From positions 62,001 to 126,000 of the forward strand of contig CAWKBX010000009.1 of the NCBI GenBank assembly GCA_963847945.1: 64,000 nucleotides of DNA. The letters are read 5' to 3'. The position numbers and the translations under genes were made by a program. Under the pieces are notes generated by a model, which saw nothing but the letters and a program-made list of their open reading frames with translations, did not search any database and had not been told where the DNA came from. Positions within the stretch are counted from its first letter, which is position 1; each line of letters opens with the position of its first letter. This DNA is from JANMJD01 sp963847945 (lineage in GTDB: Bacteria > Actinomycetota > Acidimicrobiia > Acidimicrobiales > Ilumatobacteraceae). Below are positions 45,455 through 54,312 of this stretch, one piece after another.

Positions 45455-45961
45455 ATGAAGGATCAACCGCTGCGTGAGCCGATAGCGCTACGAGATTTCG
45501 AGACGCGCCCGTGGCGCGACGATGACGAGTCGTTCACGTGGGACATGTTGTACGAGTCGATCCACGTCCGAGCGGGAGATGCGGCCCCGCCGAGACCGGT
45601 CCTCGCCGAGCCGGCGGTCGCCCACTACCTCGCCGGGTTTGGCCGCCCGGGCGACGACGGACAGGTCGCCACCGACCACACGGGCGCATTGATCGGCACG
45701 GCGTGGTGTCGGCTGATGCCCCCCGATGACCCGGGCTACGGCTTCGTCGCGGGTGACGTTCCCCAGCTCGGGGTGGCCTGCCGGGCGGGGTGGCGCGGGC
45801 GAGGCGTCGGCACTCGGCTCTTGCACGAACTCCTCGAACGCAACCCGACGACGAGTCTCAGCGTCGACAACGAGAACATCGGCGCGGCCCGGCTGTACGA
45901 ACGCCTCGGCTTCACGGTCGTCGGCACCGAGGGCACGGCAACAACCATGCTTCGACGCTGA
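45455..45961 (+). CDS. GNAT-family N-acetyltransferase
   Basis: 168 residues. Acetyl-CoA-binding motif A is in GVACRAGWRGRGVGTRLLHE (about 107-126; R-x-x-G-x-G type) and motif B in NENIGAARLYERLGFTVVG. Transfers acetyl from acetyl-CoA to an amine; substrate unknown. ATG follows a CACGGGG region; a later Met is not conserved. Intact gene in the middle of a scarred stretch, with remnants on both sides. Confidence 0.87.
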   Translation: MKDQPLREPIALRDFETRPWRDDDESFTWDMLYESIHVRAGDAAPPRPVLAEPAVAHYLAGFGRPGDDGQVATDHTGALIGTAWCRLMPPDDPGYGFVAGDVPQLGVACRAGWRGRGVGTRLLHELLERNPTTSLSVDNENIGAARLYERLGFTVVGTEGTATTMLRR

Positions 45962-45978
45962 CTTCACCCAGACCGAGG

Positions 45979-46200
45979 TCAGACACTGAACCAGCCAGCG
46001 ACGTCGGCGATGAGGTGACCGCCCGTCGATGCGAGCAGGCAGACGGTGCCATCGGCCACCACCGGCACCAGCTTGGCCACATCGGCACCGGGCGAGCAAC
46101 GGACCGTGGACGCGTCTGGAACCGCCGCACCGAGGTACGGGCACCGACTCACACATCCGGCAAGGTAGCCGCCGCCGGGTCCACCTTGCCCGGTGACGCC
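45979..46200 (-). pseudogene. Fragment of a surface module (DVxGWF type)
   Basis: On the minus strand the last 60-70 residues before a stop read like one C-terminal half of the modules in the 5729 protein: GAAVPDAST, then GADVAKLVPVVADGTVCLL and HLIADVAGWFSV. The open frame continues upstream into Arg-rich sequence without module features, and no signal peptide remains. I read it as a decayed end of a larger secreted protein. The stop is 18 bases from the convergent GNAT gene. Confidence 0.6.
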
Positions 46201-46232
46201 GTCACGGCGGAACGGGCGAGCGGGCGATCCGT

Positions 46233-46715
46233 TCACGGTGTCGACGCGTCGCCCAGCACCGGGTGATTCATCGTGGCAAGCAGAACGCAGATCCCGACCT
46301 GCGCAAGAAGACCTGGAGCTAGCAGCGGGCTCGGACCAACGGAGCCGGATGCGGCGTGCCATACCCGAGCGGCCATCGACATCGACTCCCACTTCGGCCC
46401 GAAGCTCCTATCGAGTGGGGCCGTGGAGTAGTTCTCGCTGATGTGTTGGTAGATCCCAAAGGCTGACGAGACCACGGCAAGCACCGAGACGGGTCGAGCG
46501 ATGCGGATGATCGGCCGACTCGGACGAAGAGCGATCCAGCCTGTCATGGCAATCATCACGATGAAGACAATCCACGGAATCAGCTGAGTTCCGTTCCAGT
46601 GGCGCAATGTGCCAAGTTCGACCAGACCCGACGTGGCGCCGATCAGGGCCAAGGCGAGCACGCCGCGTCGCAGCGGCGCACTCGTGTCGACATTTTCTGT
46701 CGCTAACTTGATCAC
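46233..46715 (-). CDS. Four-helix membrane protein of unknown function
   Basis: 160 residues with four likely TM helices: GVLALALIGATSGLVELG, IPWIVFIVMIAMTGWIAL, VSVLAVVSSAFGIYQHI and LLAPGLLAQVGICVLLATM. No domain recognised. The ATG at 46715 overlaps the lipoprotein stop (ATGA, 46712-46715), so both are made together and may form a complex in the membrane. Confidence 0.7.
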   Translation of the reverse strand: MIKLATENVDTSAPLRRGVLALALIGATSGLVELGTLRHWNGTQLIPWIVFIVMIAMTGWIALRPSRPIIRIARPVSVLAVVSSAFGIYQHISENYSTAPLDRSFGPKWESMSMAARVWHAASGSVGPSPLLAPGLLAQVGICVLLATMNHPVLGDASTP

Positions 46716-47317
46716 AGCTCGAGCAGGCCGATGATCTGGGTGATGGTTTCGGGGCTGGCGTTGTACTTCGTCAACTCCCCGCTCAACACTTCGAGGCTCG
46801 TGTCAGCCGTCGAGTACGGCCGATACTCGATGATTTCATCCGCCCATTTGTCAGCATTCGCAATTCCCGCACCGGTCATCGCCGCCACCAAAGCCTCCTT
46901 CGACGCCTCATTCGCCGACACCTTCGCCGCCGTAACGGCTGCGGCCGGAGCTTCGCTACCGACCTCGAGCAGACCGAGGATCTGGGTGATCGTTTCGGGG
47001 CTGGCGTTGTACTTCGTCAACTCCCCGCTCAACACTTCGAGGCTCGTGTCAGCCGTCGAGTACGGCCGATACTCGATGATTTCATCCGCCCATTTGTCAG
47101 CATTCGCAATTCCCGCGCCGGTCATCACCGCCACCAAAGCCTCCTTCGACGCCTCATTCGCCGACACCTTCGCCGCCGTAACGACTGCAGCCGGAGCTGC
47201 GACTGCCGTGGTAGCAGGAGGCGTGTTGACCTTCTCGGCGGAACTACTGCCGCCACAGGCGACGAGCCCAAGGCCTGCGAGAGCAAGTACTGACATTCGT
47301 GTGTGATGACGCTGCAT
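46712..47317 (-). CDS. Lipoprotein with duplicated ~75-residue domain
   Basis: 201 residues. Type II signal peptide with lipobox LVAC (about 18-21) followed by GGSSS. A short Ala/Pro/Thr linker and two nearly identical halves (about 46-118 and 128-201) follow, each with KVSANEASKEALVA, GIANADKWADEIIEYRPY and KYNASPETITQI. Each half looks all-helical, 3-4 helices. No known domain is recognised; the regular NADKWADEI pattern suggests a small helical binding unit. Coupled by ATGA to the downstream membrane protein. It is divergent from the metallophosphoesterase pair, 292 bp away. Confidence 0.78.
   Translation of the reverse strand: MQRHHTRMSVLALAGLGLVACGGSSSAEKVNTPPATTAVAAPAAVVTAAKVSANEASKEALVAVMTGAGIANADKWADEIIEYRPYSTADTSLEVLSGELTKYNASPETITQILGLLEVGSEAPAAAVTAAKVSANEASKEALVAAMTGAGIANADKWADEIIEYRPYSTADTSLEVLSGELTKYNASPETITQIIGLLEL
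46721..47190. repeat. Internal 246-bp direct repeat in the lipoprotein gene
   Basis: Two copies about 225 bases long start at 46721 and 46967 (period 246 bases, 82 codons). They differ at only a few positions, for example ggccgatgatctggg against gaccgaggatctggg. The near identity at the DNA level shows a recent duplication or gene conversion within the gene. Confidence 0.9.
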
Positions 47318-47609
47318 TGGATGACCTCTTCCTTCGTGCTCCAGATCGGAGCGGTGATGCCCTCCAGTATCAAGAGACGACGGTTTGGCGACGGTTAGCT
47401 GCTACACAACATTCGGTAGTCGATTCGTCCGGCGATTTGCCGTTCTCAAACCTTCGAGGGCCATGTCGTTCACTGACTTGGGAGCACCTGCGGGGGCCTG
47501 CGGGGGCCGAGGACTTCGAACGTTTACTCGGCGATAACTCCCAGGTAGCTGGGCGCTTCCTGCCCATTCCGTACCGTCACCGTCATTCAACGATTGACAG
47601 GAGACTTTG

Positions 47610-48539
47610 GTGAGGCGGACATACTGGTTGATGGGTGCATTCGTGGTCGCGGCAATTGCGTCGACAGTGCCTGCGCAACGGACGATGGCGGCCGCAGGCG
47701 ACCCGGTGGTCGTCGCGGCGGGTGATATCGCCTGCGTCAACGGTAACGCGGCGAGCTCATGTGAGCACGACTCCACGGCACGATTAATCGGAAGGATCGC
47801 ACCGACTCGAGTGCTTCCACTCGGCGATCTGCACTACGGCGCCACCCGCACCGCGGCCGAGTTCGCCGCGTCGTATGGTCCGTTCCCGACTCCGGCGACG
47901 CGCCCGAGCTGGGGAGATTTCAAGGCCATCACCAGCCCGACCATCGGCAGCCATGAGTACGACGGTTACGCAACCGCGGCGGGATACTTCGACTATTGGA
48001 ACGGGTCAGCGACCGCCACGGGACCGGCTGGCGCTCCGGCCCAGGGCTTCTACGCCGAGACCGTCGGAGATTGGCGTCTGATCCACGCCAACAGCCAGAA
48101 GGGAAGCAGATCGGCGGCGCAGCTTGCGTGGCTCAAGGCCGAGGTCGCGGCGGCCCCGAAGTGTTCCATGGTGCTTTGGCACCACCCGCGGTTCTCCTCT
48201 GGGGTTCACGGTAATCAAACGCAGGCCACCGAGTTGTTCAAGGTCGCGTACGCCGGCGGAGCCGACGTCTTGCTCTCGGGCAACGACCACTTGTACGAGC
48301 GGTTCAACCCACAGAACCCCACAGCTGGCAGCGACCCGGCCGCAGGCATCGCCCAGTTCGTCGTCGGTACCGGAGGCCGCAGCCTGTACAAGTGGGGAAG
48401 CGTCAAACCCAACTCGGCGTTTCGCAACAACACCAACTACGGGGTGCTCAAGCTGACCCTGCGCGCCGCGAGCTACGACTGGGCGTTCATCACCGTTGGC
48501 GACAAAGTGCTCGATCAGGGAACCGGTTCATGCCACTGA
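47610..48539 (+). CDS. Secreted metallophosphoesterase paralogue with altered metal ligands
   Basis: 309 residues from a GTG at 47610 (AGGAG 6 bases upstream). Signal peptide (about 1-27; LMGAFVVAAIASTVPAQ). Calcineurin-like phosphoesterase layout: VVAAGDIAC (about 34), LPLGDLHYG (about 70), GSHEYDG (about 112), WHHPRFSSGVHG (about 190) and SGNDHLYERFNPQ (about 225). The family's GNH motif is GSH and the final GHxH is GNDH, so two metal-ligand positions are changed relative to the next gene. Probably weak or non-catalytic; may bind substrate. Overlaps its paralogue by 10 bases. Confidence 0.85.
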   Translation: MRRTYWLMGAFVVAAIASTVPAQRTMAAAGDPVVVAAGDIACVNGNAASSCEHDSTARLIGRIAPTRVLPLGDLHYGATRTAAEFAASYGPFPTPATRPSWGDFKAITSPTIGSHEYDGYATAAGYFDYWNGSATATGPAGAPAQGFYAETVGDWRLIHANSQKGSRSAAQLAWLKAEVAAAPKCSMVLWHHPRFSSGVHGNQTQATELFKVAYAGGADVLLSGNDHLYERFNPQNPTAGSDPAAGIAQFVVGTGGRSLYKWGSVKPNSAFRNNTNYGVLKLTLRAASYDWAFITVGDKVLDQGTGSCH

Positions 48540-49525
48540 CCGAGCGAGTCGGCGACCGCCGACCGCTGCGTCGGTCAAGCCGCCGTCCGGTTCTTGGGGC
48601 GACCTTCGGCCTCGCGGCGATCATGGGGCTGACCGTCGGGACCGATGCGGCGGACGTTTCCGCTGCGAACGCCACCTCACCAGTGATCGTCGCGGCAGGC
48701 GACATTGCCTGTGCAAACAACACACTCAGCTCAAGTTGCCAGCAGGCGAACACGGCCCGGTTGATCAAACGGATCAATCCCACCCGGGTGATGCCGCTCG
48801 GTGACCTTGTGTACGGCACCGAGCGAACCGCCGCTCAGTTCCAGGCTTCGTATGGCCCGTTCTCGAACCCGGCGGTCAACCCGAGTTGGGGTGACTTCAA
48901 ATCGATCAGTAGCCCGACGCTCGGCAACCACGACTACGGCGACGTCTACGCGACCGCTGACGGCTATTTCGCCTACTGGAACGGATCGGCGACCGGTAAC
49001 GGGCCCGCTGGCCCGTCGACAAAGGCCTACTACGCCGAAACGATCGGCACCTGGCGGGTTATTCATGCCAACAGCCGCCGCCTCTATCAAGCTGGCGGTG
49101 CACAGGATCGATGGATCAAGGCCGAACTCGCCGACAACGCCGACCGATGTGTCATGGTCACCTGGCACGACCCCCGGTATTCGTCGGGGAGCCACGGCGA
49201 CGCCTCTCACCTCACGAGCCTGTTCGCCACGCTGTACAACGGTGCCGCAGACGTTCTCCTCACCGGCCACGATCATGCGTACGAGCGATTCGCCCCACAG
49301 GGCCCGAAATCGAACCTCGACAACGGTCTAGGCATCCGCCAGTTCGTTGTTGGTACCGGTGGGAAGTCGGCCGGTGGATTCTCCAGCGTGAAGCCCAACT
49401 CCGAGGTGCGCATCGCCAAAACCTACGGCGTGCTGAAAGTCACCCTGAACCCAGGCAGCTACGACTGGGCATTCATCGACATCAATGACCGTGTGCTCGA
49501 CTCCGGGACTCAGAACTGTCACTGA
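48530..49525 (+). CDS. Secreted metallophosphoesterase (intact metal ligands)
   Basis: 331 residues from the ATG at 48530, AGGGA 9 bases upstream. N-terminal basic then hydrophobic segment (about 15-45; VLGATFGLAAIMGLTVG), a signal peptide. Complete motif set: VAAGDIAC, MPLGDLVYG, LGNHDYG, WHDPRYSSGSHG and TGHDHAYERFAPQ, fitting a two-metal phosphoesterase of the purple-acid-phosphatase-like secreted type. Probably releases phosphate from organic phosphoesters outside the cell. Overlaps the degenerate upstream copy; about half of residues are identical by eye. Confidence 0.88.
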   Translation: MPLTERVGDRRPLRRSSRRPVLGATFGLAAIMGLTVGTDAADVSAANATSPVIVAAGDIACANNTLSSSCQQANTARLIKRINPTRVMPLGDLVYGTERTAAQFQASYGPFSNPAVNPSWGDFKSISSPTLGNHDYGDVYATADGYFAYWNGSATGNGPAGPSTKAYYAETIGTWRVIHANSRRLYQAGGAQDRWIKAELADNADRCVMVTWHDPRYSSGSHGDASHLTSLFATLYNGAADVLLTGHDHAYERFAPQGPKSNLDNGLGIRQFVVGTGGKSAGGFSSVKPNSEVRIAKTYGVLKVTLNPGSYDWAFIDINDRVLDSGTQNCH

Positions 49526-49565
49526 ACGGGCTGAACGCCGGGCTCAACTCCAACTCGCACCCGGG

Positions 49566-50003
49566 TCAACTCGGCGGCAGGTTCGCGACTACTTCGAGGA
49601 GTTCGGCGAGACGGAACGGCATTCCGACCACTTCAATCGCGATTCCCGCCGGCCCCTCGATCCGACGAGATTCGTGAAGGGAACTCGTCAGCATGACGAT
49701 AGGAAGTTCGGCGTTGCGCCGGCGAAGGTCGAGGCAGCACGCCTGCGGTTCATCGTCGGTCAGGAGCAGTCCCACGATGACAATGTCAGGGCGACATCTG
49801 GCGACGGCAAGCCGGGCGCACATCGCACTGGTGACGAGGGTGACGTGATGGTTTGACGCAGTCATCGCCCGCTGCAGGCTCTTCCCCATCAGTTCCTCGG
49901 CCTCGACGACCAAGACCCACCGACCGAACGTCTCAACCGGACACAGATCGATCCCACGATCGGTCACGCAATGTCGAGACGGAGTATGGGCCACAGTCTC
50001 CAT
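49566..50003 (-). CDS. Degenerate response-regulator receiver domain (pseudo-receiver)
   Basis: 145 residues from Met at 50003. The fold is a stand-alone receiver: WVLVVEAEELMGKSLQRAM at the first strand and helix, PDIVIVGLLLTDDEP at strand three, IVMLTSS at strand four and GMPFRLAELLEVV at the end. Compared with the regulator at 54309 (VVEDDELMGSSL, LILLDLSLPD, VTKPFRLAELL), the phospho-Asp is Gly and the Lys of KPF is Met, and the acidic pair is partly lost. It cannot be phosphorylated in the usual way. It probably derives from the same ancestor and could bind a kinase or regulator partner. Confidence 0.72.
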   Translation of the reverse strand: METVAHTPSRHCVTDRGIDLCPVETFGRWVLVVEAEELMGKSLQRAMTASNHHVTLVTSAMCARLAVARCRPDIVIVGLLLTDDEPQACCLDLRRRNAELPIVMLTSSLHESRRIEGPAGIAIEVVGMPFRLAELLEVVANLPPS

Positions 50004-50260
50004 TCTGATCAACAACCTTGACCGCGTCGAGACGACCATCGGGTCATCTGAGCCAGCGGGGCGCGCACAAAGGTCCTACGACCATTGTCCGGCTTGCCTC
50101 GACCGTCGTCAACGACGACGATGGCAGCGTGGCTTCGTTGTCTTCCCGACTCGGCAACGGTGATCCTCGACCGGTGGTCTTCGGAAGTCGACGTCTCGCG
50201 GGGAGTCGGACGACATCAACAAGTCGACATCACGGAGTTCGTGCATCGCAGCGCGCTCGC

Positions 50261-50920
50261 ATGTCCCTCGACGCCGCGACCTGGGGGTTGGTGTTGATCG
50301 CTGCAATCGGGGGTGCGTGGGCGGTTCGCCACACCGTTTTTCCCGAAGTCGGGGGGGCGAGCGCTCGATCCGTGTGGCAAAACCCGGGTCACCAAGTGGT
50401 GGCTGGCCATCGGAACCCGTCGTCTCGGGCCGACCTTGATGCCGTCACACCCTCGACGGTGGCGACGACCGCAGGATCGATTGGTGTGTCGACAACACAT
50501 GGTGTCCCGACAACCGACCCGACATCGACGAGGTCGACGAGCCTGCCGATCCGCCCTGGCGACCAACCCGCCGCGCCAACGAGCGTTCGCCCCATCGTTC
50601 CTACGGTGCCGGCGGCCACTGTCCTCGAGCCTGCCCCACCCGATTTCACCGCCCCGACATCGACAACCCACGCGCCTACAGCAACGACCAGACCGCCGGG
50701 GCGGACGACAACGACGACGACCATCCCAGAGACAACCGCCGTCGTCACGACTCTGGCGAACACGACGACGACAACGACGCCGGAAACCACTACGACACGA
50801 TCGTCTCCGACGACTATTGCCCCGACGACAATTGCCCCGACGACCAGTGAACCCGAGACAAGTGAGCCGGAAACCTCGGAGCCGCACCCGACGGATCCCC
50901 CCGGGACTTCCGGCCGATAG
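50261..50920 (+). CDS. Single-pass membrane protein with long Thr/Pro-rich exterior
   Basis: 219 residues from the ATG at 50261; the open frame extends to 50018 but the added part has no clear features, and no strong ribosome site marks either start. One TM helix near the N-terminus (WGLVLIAAIGGAWAVRH, about 7-23), then about 180 residues rich in Thr, Pro and Ser, with runs such as TTTTTTIPETT and repeated SEPETSEPE. It resembles a mucin-like stalk, possibly glycosylated. No catalytic domain. It converges with the NarL-type regulator (29 bp). Confidence 0.62.
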   Translation: MSLDAATWGLVLIAAIGGAWAVRHTVFPEVGGASARSVWQNPGHQVVAGHRNPSSRADLDAVTPSTVATTAGSIGVSTTHGVPTTDPTSTRSTSLPIRPGDQPAAPTSVRPIVPTVPAATVLEPAPPDFTAPTSTTHAPTATTRPPGRTTTTTTIPETTAVVTTLANTTTTTTPETTTTRSSPTTIAPTTIAPTTSEPETSEPETSEPHPTDPPGTSGR

Positions 50921-50949
50921 CGCCACCGCACCCCCCACGCGGAGTGATG

Positions 50950-51594
50950 TCAGACCGAACCGTCGTTCGCCGAATGGTCATCAAGATGTTCAGCGGCCCA
51001 CAACGCTGCGTCGGTTCGATGCGCCACGCCGAGACGTTGAAAGATCCTGGTCAGATGAGCCTTCACGGTGCGTTCGCTGAGGTGCAATTCGCGGGCGATC
51101 TGTTTGTTCGACAACCCACCTCGCAGGAACACCAAAACTTCGACTTCCCGGGGTGTGAGTCCGTACCCAGGATCGCTGGCTCGACGAGATTCCAACAACA
51201 CCCTTGCGGCTTTCGGGTCAAGCGGAGAGCCACCTGCGTGGACCTCGCGGATCGCGGCGACAATCTGAGCAGGTTCACTGTGCTTCAACAGATACCCCTC
51301 CGCTCCGGCGTCCAAGGCGTCGATGACCCGGAGGTGCTCGCTGAAGGATGTCAGTACCAACACTCGTGATGCGGGAGCGAGCTTGGTCACGCGGCGGGTG
51401 GCCTCGACCCCGTCCATGATCGGCATCGAGAGATCCATCAGCACTACGTCGGGTCGGAGCCGGTCGACGGCATCGATGGCCGCCGCCCCGTCCGCCACCG
51501 CGCCGACGACATCGATATCAGCAACTGCAGCGAACAATTGTTCCAGACCTGAGCGAACAATCACGTGGTCGTCAACGATCAGTACGCGAATCAT
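50950..51594 (-). CDS. NarL/FixJ-family response regulator
   Basis: 214 residues. Receiver: IVDDH (6-10), phospho-Asp in VVLMDLSMPIMDG (about 54), VLTSFS, and LLKHSEP. C-terminal LuxR helix-turn-helix (about 148-205): LTPREVEVLVFLRGGLSNKQ, then RELHLSERTVKAHLTRIFQRL. Activated by the NarX-like kinase coded directly upstream (ATGA overlap 51591-51594). It is the last gene of a four-gene string that holds two complete two-component systems. Confidence 0.93.
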   Translation of the reverse strand: MIRVLIVDDHVIVRSGLEQLFAAVADIDVVGAVADGAAAIDAVDRLRPDVVLMDLSMPIMDGVEATRRVTKLAPASRVLVLTSFSEHLRVIDALDAGAEGYLLKHSEPAQIVAAIREVHAGGSPLDPKAARVLLESRRASDPGYGLTPREVEVLVFLRGGLSNKQIARELHLSERTVKAHLTRIFQRLGVAHRTDAALWAAEHLDDHSANDGSV

Positions 51595-52994
51595 CGCGCG
51601 CCGCCAGCGAGTGGAAGACTGACGTACAGCGCAGTGCCTTCGCCGAGGGCCGAATGTACCACCAGGATCCCTCCGGACTCGTGAACCAGGCTGGCGAGCC
51701 CACGCAAGCCGACATGCCCACCGTGTTGGCGATGCGCGAGCTGCTGAGGGTCAAACCCACGCCCATTATCCTCGACAACGAGCCGCACAGAGGTGTCGTC
51801 GATCGACGCACGCACCGTAACCCGCGACGCGGCTGCGTGGGTGTCCACGTTGCGAAGGGCTTCGCGTACTGCCCGGTACAGCAGCGTTGTGTGATGTAGG
51901 TCGACGCACGAGACGTCGGTGTCGACATCAGACACGACAGCGACGCCCCGGTTGGCGAGAACTCCGAGCAGATCATCGATGGCCGACGCCAAGCCTTCCT
52001 CCCGCAGATTCGGCGGGTAGATATCGACTAACAACGAACGTAACGACTTCACTCCGTCGCGGACTGCAGCCGCCGCCTGCTCGAAACGTGGGTCAGCACC
52101 GGGGCCGTCACTCCACCCGGCGGCCTCCAACGACAACGACACGCCCGTGAAGTGCTGCACGACACCGTCGTGCAAGTCGCTGGCAATCCGTCGACGTTCG
52201 GCGTCCGACGACTCGATCGCATGGCGCAACAAGTCCTCCCGCTGCCCCTGACCGGAGCGCAGCCGCTGTGCCAGCCGCCACGCGAACGGAATCTGGATGA
52301 GCTGCAAGGCCAGCAGAGCACCAATCGCCACTGGAGCGAAGCGCCGCCAGAGGTCTCGACCAAGATCGGTGACCGACTCGTAACGAAAGTACGTCTCATA
52401 GAGCAATGGGGTACCCGAGGTCGTGTTGACGGGAACATATGCCTCAAGCAGCCGAGTGTCGGTCTCGTACCTGTTTTGGGGCTTCGAGAGATCGCTGATC
52501 TCGACCCGAGCCTCGCTGGTACTCGGGTCACGCCCGAACATTTCCTGTTCATGGGCGCTCAGGATGAATCGCTCCCCGATCAGACGCGGCTCATCGGAGT
52601 AGACGACGGTGCCATCGACCGACCAGATCTTCACTCGGATCAGTCCGCCACGCAACACCTTGTTGCGTACCGCACGGTCGAGAGCATCGAGACTCGCGTG
52701 GTCCATAGCCAGCACTCCGTCAGTAAGCAACGGCTCAACGATGCCCACTGCGGTTACCCAACCGGTTCTCTTGGCATCGGTAATTGCCAGGTCGGTGCCA
52801 ACACTTCTGCTCGCCGAGGCCGTGATCACCGCCACCAGAACCAGCGCGACGAGCCCAGCGATCGAGAAGCGCAGCACCAACCCGCGCACCGACACCGGGG
52901 TCGCGTCGAGCCGACTACTGACTGACGAGCTCTGCTCGAACCCAGCCACGAGCCGCCGCCCGCCGCACTCGACATCAGTCGCCGGAAGAGCCAT
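51591..52994 (-). CDS. Sensor histidine kinase, HisKA_3 (NarX/DegS type)
   Basis: 467 residues. Two TM helices (about 42-62 and 220-240) enclose a ~155-residue external sensor with KIWSVDGTVVYSDEPRLIG, typical of double-CACHE-like domains. HisKA_3 phospho-acceptor in ERRRIASDLHDGVVQHFTG (about 265-283), ATPase domain with VREALRNVDTHAAA and DNGRGFD, GLRGL. Its start lies 20 bases inside the preceding kinase gene. It pairs with the NarL regulator. Confidence 0.92.
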   Translation of the reverse strand: MALPATDVECGGRRLVAGFEQSSSVSSRLDATPVSVRGLVLRFSIAGLVALVLVAVITASASRSVGTDLAITDAKRTGWVTAVGIVEPLLTDGVLAMDHASLDALDRAVRNKVLRGGLIRVKIWSVDGTVVYSDEPRLIGERFILSAHEQEMFGRDPSTSEARVEISDLSKPQNRYETDTRLLEAYVPVNTTSGTPLLYETYFRYESVTDLGRDLWRRFAPVAIGALLALQLIQIPFAWRLAQRLRSGQGQREDLLRHAIESSDAERRRIASDLHDGVVQHFTGVSLSLEAAGWSDGPGADPRFEQAAAAVRDGVKSLRSLLVDIYPPNLREEGLASAIDDLLGVLANRGVAVVSDVDTDVSCVDLHHTTLLYRAVREALRNVDTHAAASRVTVRASIDDTSVRLVVEDNGRGFDPQQLAHRQHGGHVGLRGLASLVHESGGILVVHSALGEGTALYVSLPLAGGAR

Positions 52995-54312
52995 TTGAAT
53001 CCGGCGTCGACCGCGAGCTCACAAACAACAACTCGAACGTGGCGGGGGCACTGCGCACCACATGAAGGCGAGCACCCTCGGCGGCCGCCAACGTGCGAGC
53101 GAGCGCCAGCCCGATACCTCGACCCTTGGTGGTCGAATGCCCAGGTGATCGTCGACGGAACAGAGCTTCGGTGTCGACGGGCAGCGTCCCCTCGTCGCTC
53201 ACTCGGACGGCGTAACCGCCCTCGACCGCATCTCCGGAGATCGTGACCGCGCCGCTGCCGTGCAGGAGTGCGTTGTCGACCAATACGTCAAGAACATGTT
53301 GCACCGCGGCCGCCGATGCGCGGATGTCTGCCGCTTGAGGCATTGCGGGCAGATGGACGATGCTTCGGCCACGAGTGGCCGCTGGCTGCCGCCAGCGCTC
53401 ACTCACGAGCCGAATCGCTCGTGGCAAATCGAGGATGCCTCGGTCGTTCGGCGAGTCGCGAGCAAGATCGAGCAAACTCGTCACAGTCCCGTCCAACCGA
53501 TCGAGCGCTCCCAGCCCGCTGTGGAGAATGATCGTTGTATCCGCCTGCGGGTCGAGCAGCTCAGCTTCGATCGCCACGCGGAGCGATGCAATCGGCGTAC
53601 GCAATTGATGGCTCGCTGCTGCGGCGAAGGCGCGTTCACGCTCTACCATTGCTCCCAGCCTGGTTGCCGTCTGATTCAGCGCCCCACCCACTCGATCAAA
53701 TTCGGGTAGTCCCGTGGTAGGAACCGCCGCCGCAAAGTCGCCTGCCCCGATCTGCAGCGCCGACGCGTGAAGTTGCTGAAACCGAACGTTCACCGGCCGC
53801 ATCAGAAGCCAGCCGATCACCGCGCTCGCCGCAACCAACCCAGTGGCAAAGAGCGCAAGTAGCCACAGCACCCGGTTCGTCTTCTCGGCCGCGATGGCCC
53901 TGGTTTCGGCGATGCGAATCACGCCGACGATGTTGGAGACATCCCCGATGATGTCGGTGGCCACGAGTTCTACTGGCCCCGGACCGCTGGCCGACCCGTG
54001 CGTAAGCGCGTCAACAACGAACTCATCGCCAGTTACCGGGCCATCGCCCGACACAAGCCGCCCGGTCCGGTCGTACATGGACACGCTGTGATCCACATCG
54101 ACGGCATCTCGGCTCGCGGCATGCCACCCGGCACCGGCCCGGGCGAGCTGCGCACTCAATATCGCAGCCTCACCTTGCAGTTCAAGCAGTTCCACGTGCA
54201 GATCTCGGCCGCGTATGGCCCTCACCGCAACCACGTAGAACGAACCGACGGCGAAGATTGTGACCATCGTGAGGGCCACCAAGACTCGGCCACGTAGCCC
54301 GAGGGAGTTCAT
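52975..54312 (-). CDS. Sensor histidine kinase (HAMP, HisKA type)
   Basis: 445 residues. TM helices at about 9-29 and 148-170, a ~120-residue external domain, a HAMP-like linker (RPVNVRFQQLHASALQIGAGD), phospho-acceptor His in AAASHQLRTPIASL (about 238), N-box VLVDNALLHGSG and G2 KGRGIGLALARTL. The G1 box is abbreviated (DEGTLPV). Partner of the OmpR-type regulator upstream (ATGA overlap 54309-54312), and its end overlaps the next kinase by 20 bases. Confidence 0.92.
   Translation of the reverse strand: MNSLGLRGRVLVALTMVTIFAVGSFYVVAVRAIRGRDLHVELLELQGEAAILSAQLARAGAGWHAASRDAVDVDHSVSMYDRTGRLVSGDGPVTGDEFVVDALTHGSASGPGPVELVATDIIGDVSNIVGVIRIAETRAIAAEKTNRVLWLLALFATGLVAASAVIGWLLMRPVNVRFQQLHASALQIGAGDFAAAVPTTGLPEFDRVGGALNQTATRLGAMVERERAFAAAASHQLRTPIASLRVAIEAELLDPQADTTIILHSGLGALDRLDGTVTSLLDLARDSPNDRGILDLPRAIRLVSERWRQPAATRGRSIVHLPAMPQAADIRASAAAVQHVLDVLVDNALLHGSGAVTISGDAVEGGYAVRVSDEGTLPVDTEALFRRRSPGHSTTKGRGIGLALARTLAAAEGARLHVVRSAPATFELLFVSSRSTPDSNGSSGD

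Noticed and set aside
50216..50938. Minus-strand Arg/Gly-rich frame of 240 codons
   Set aside because: Antisense of the Thr/Pro-rich repeat region; composition mirrors its codons.
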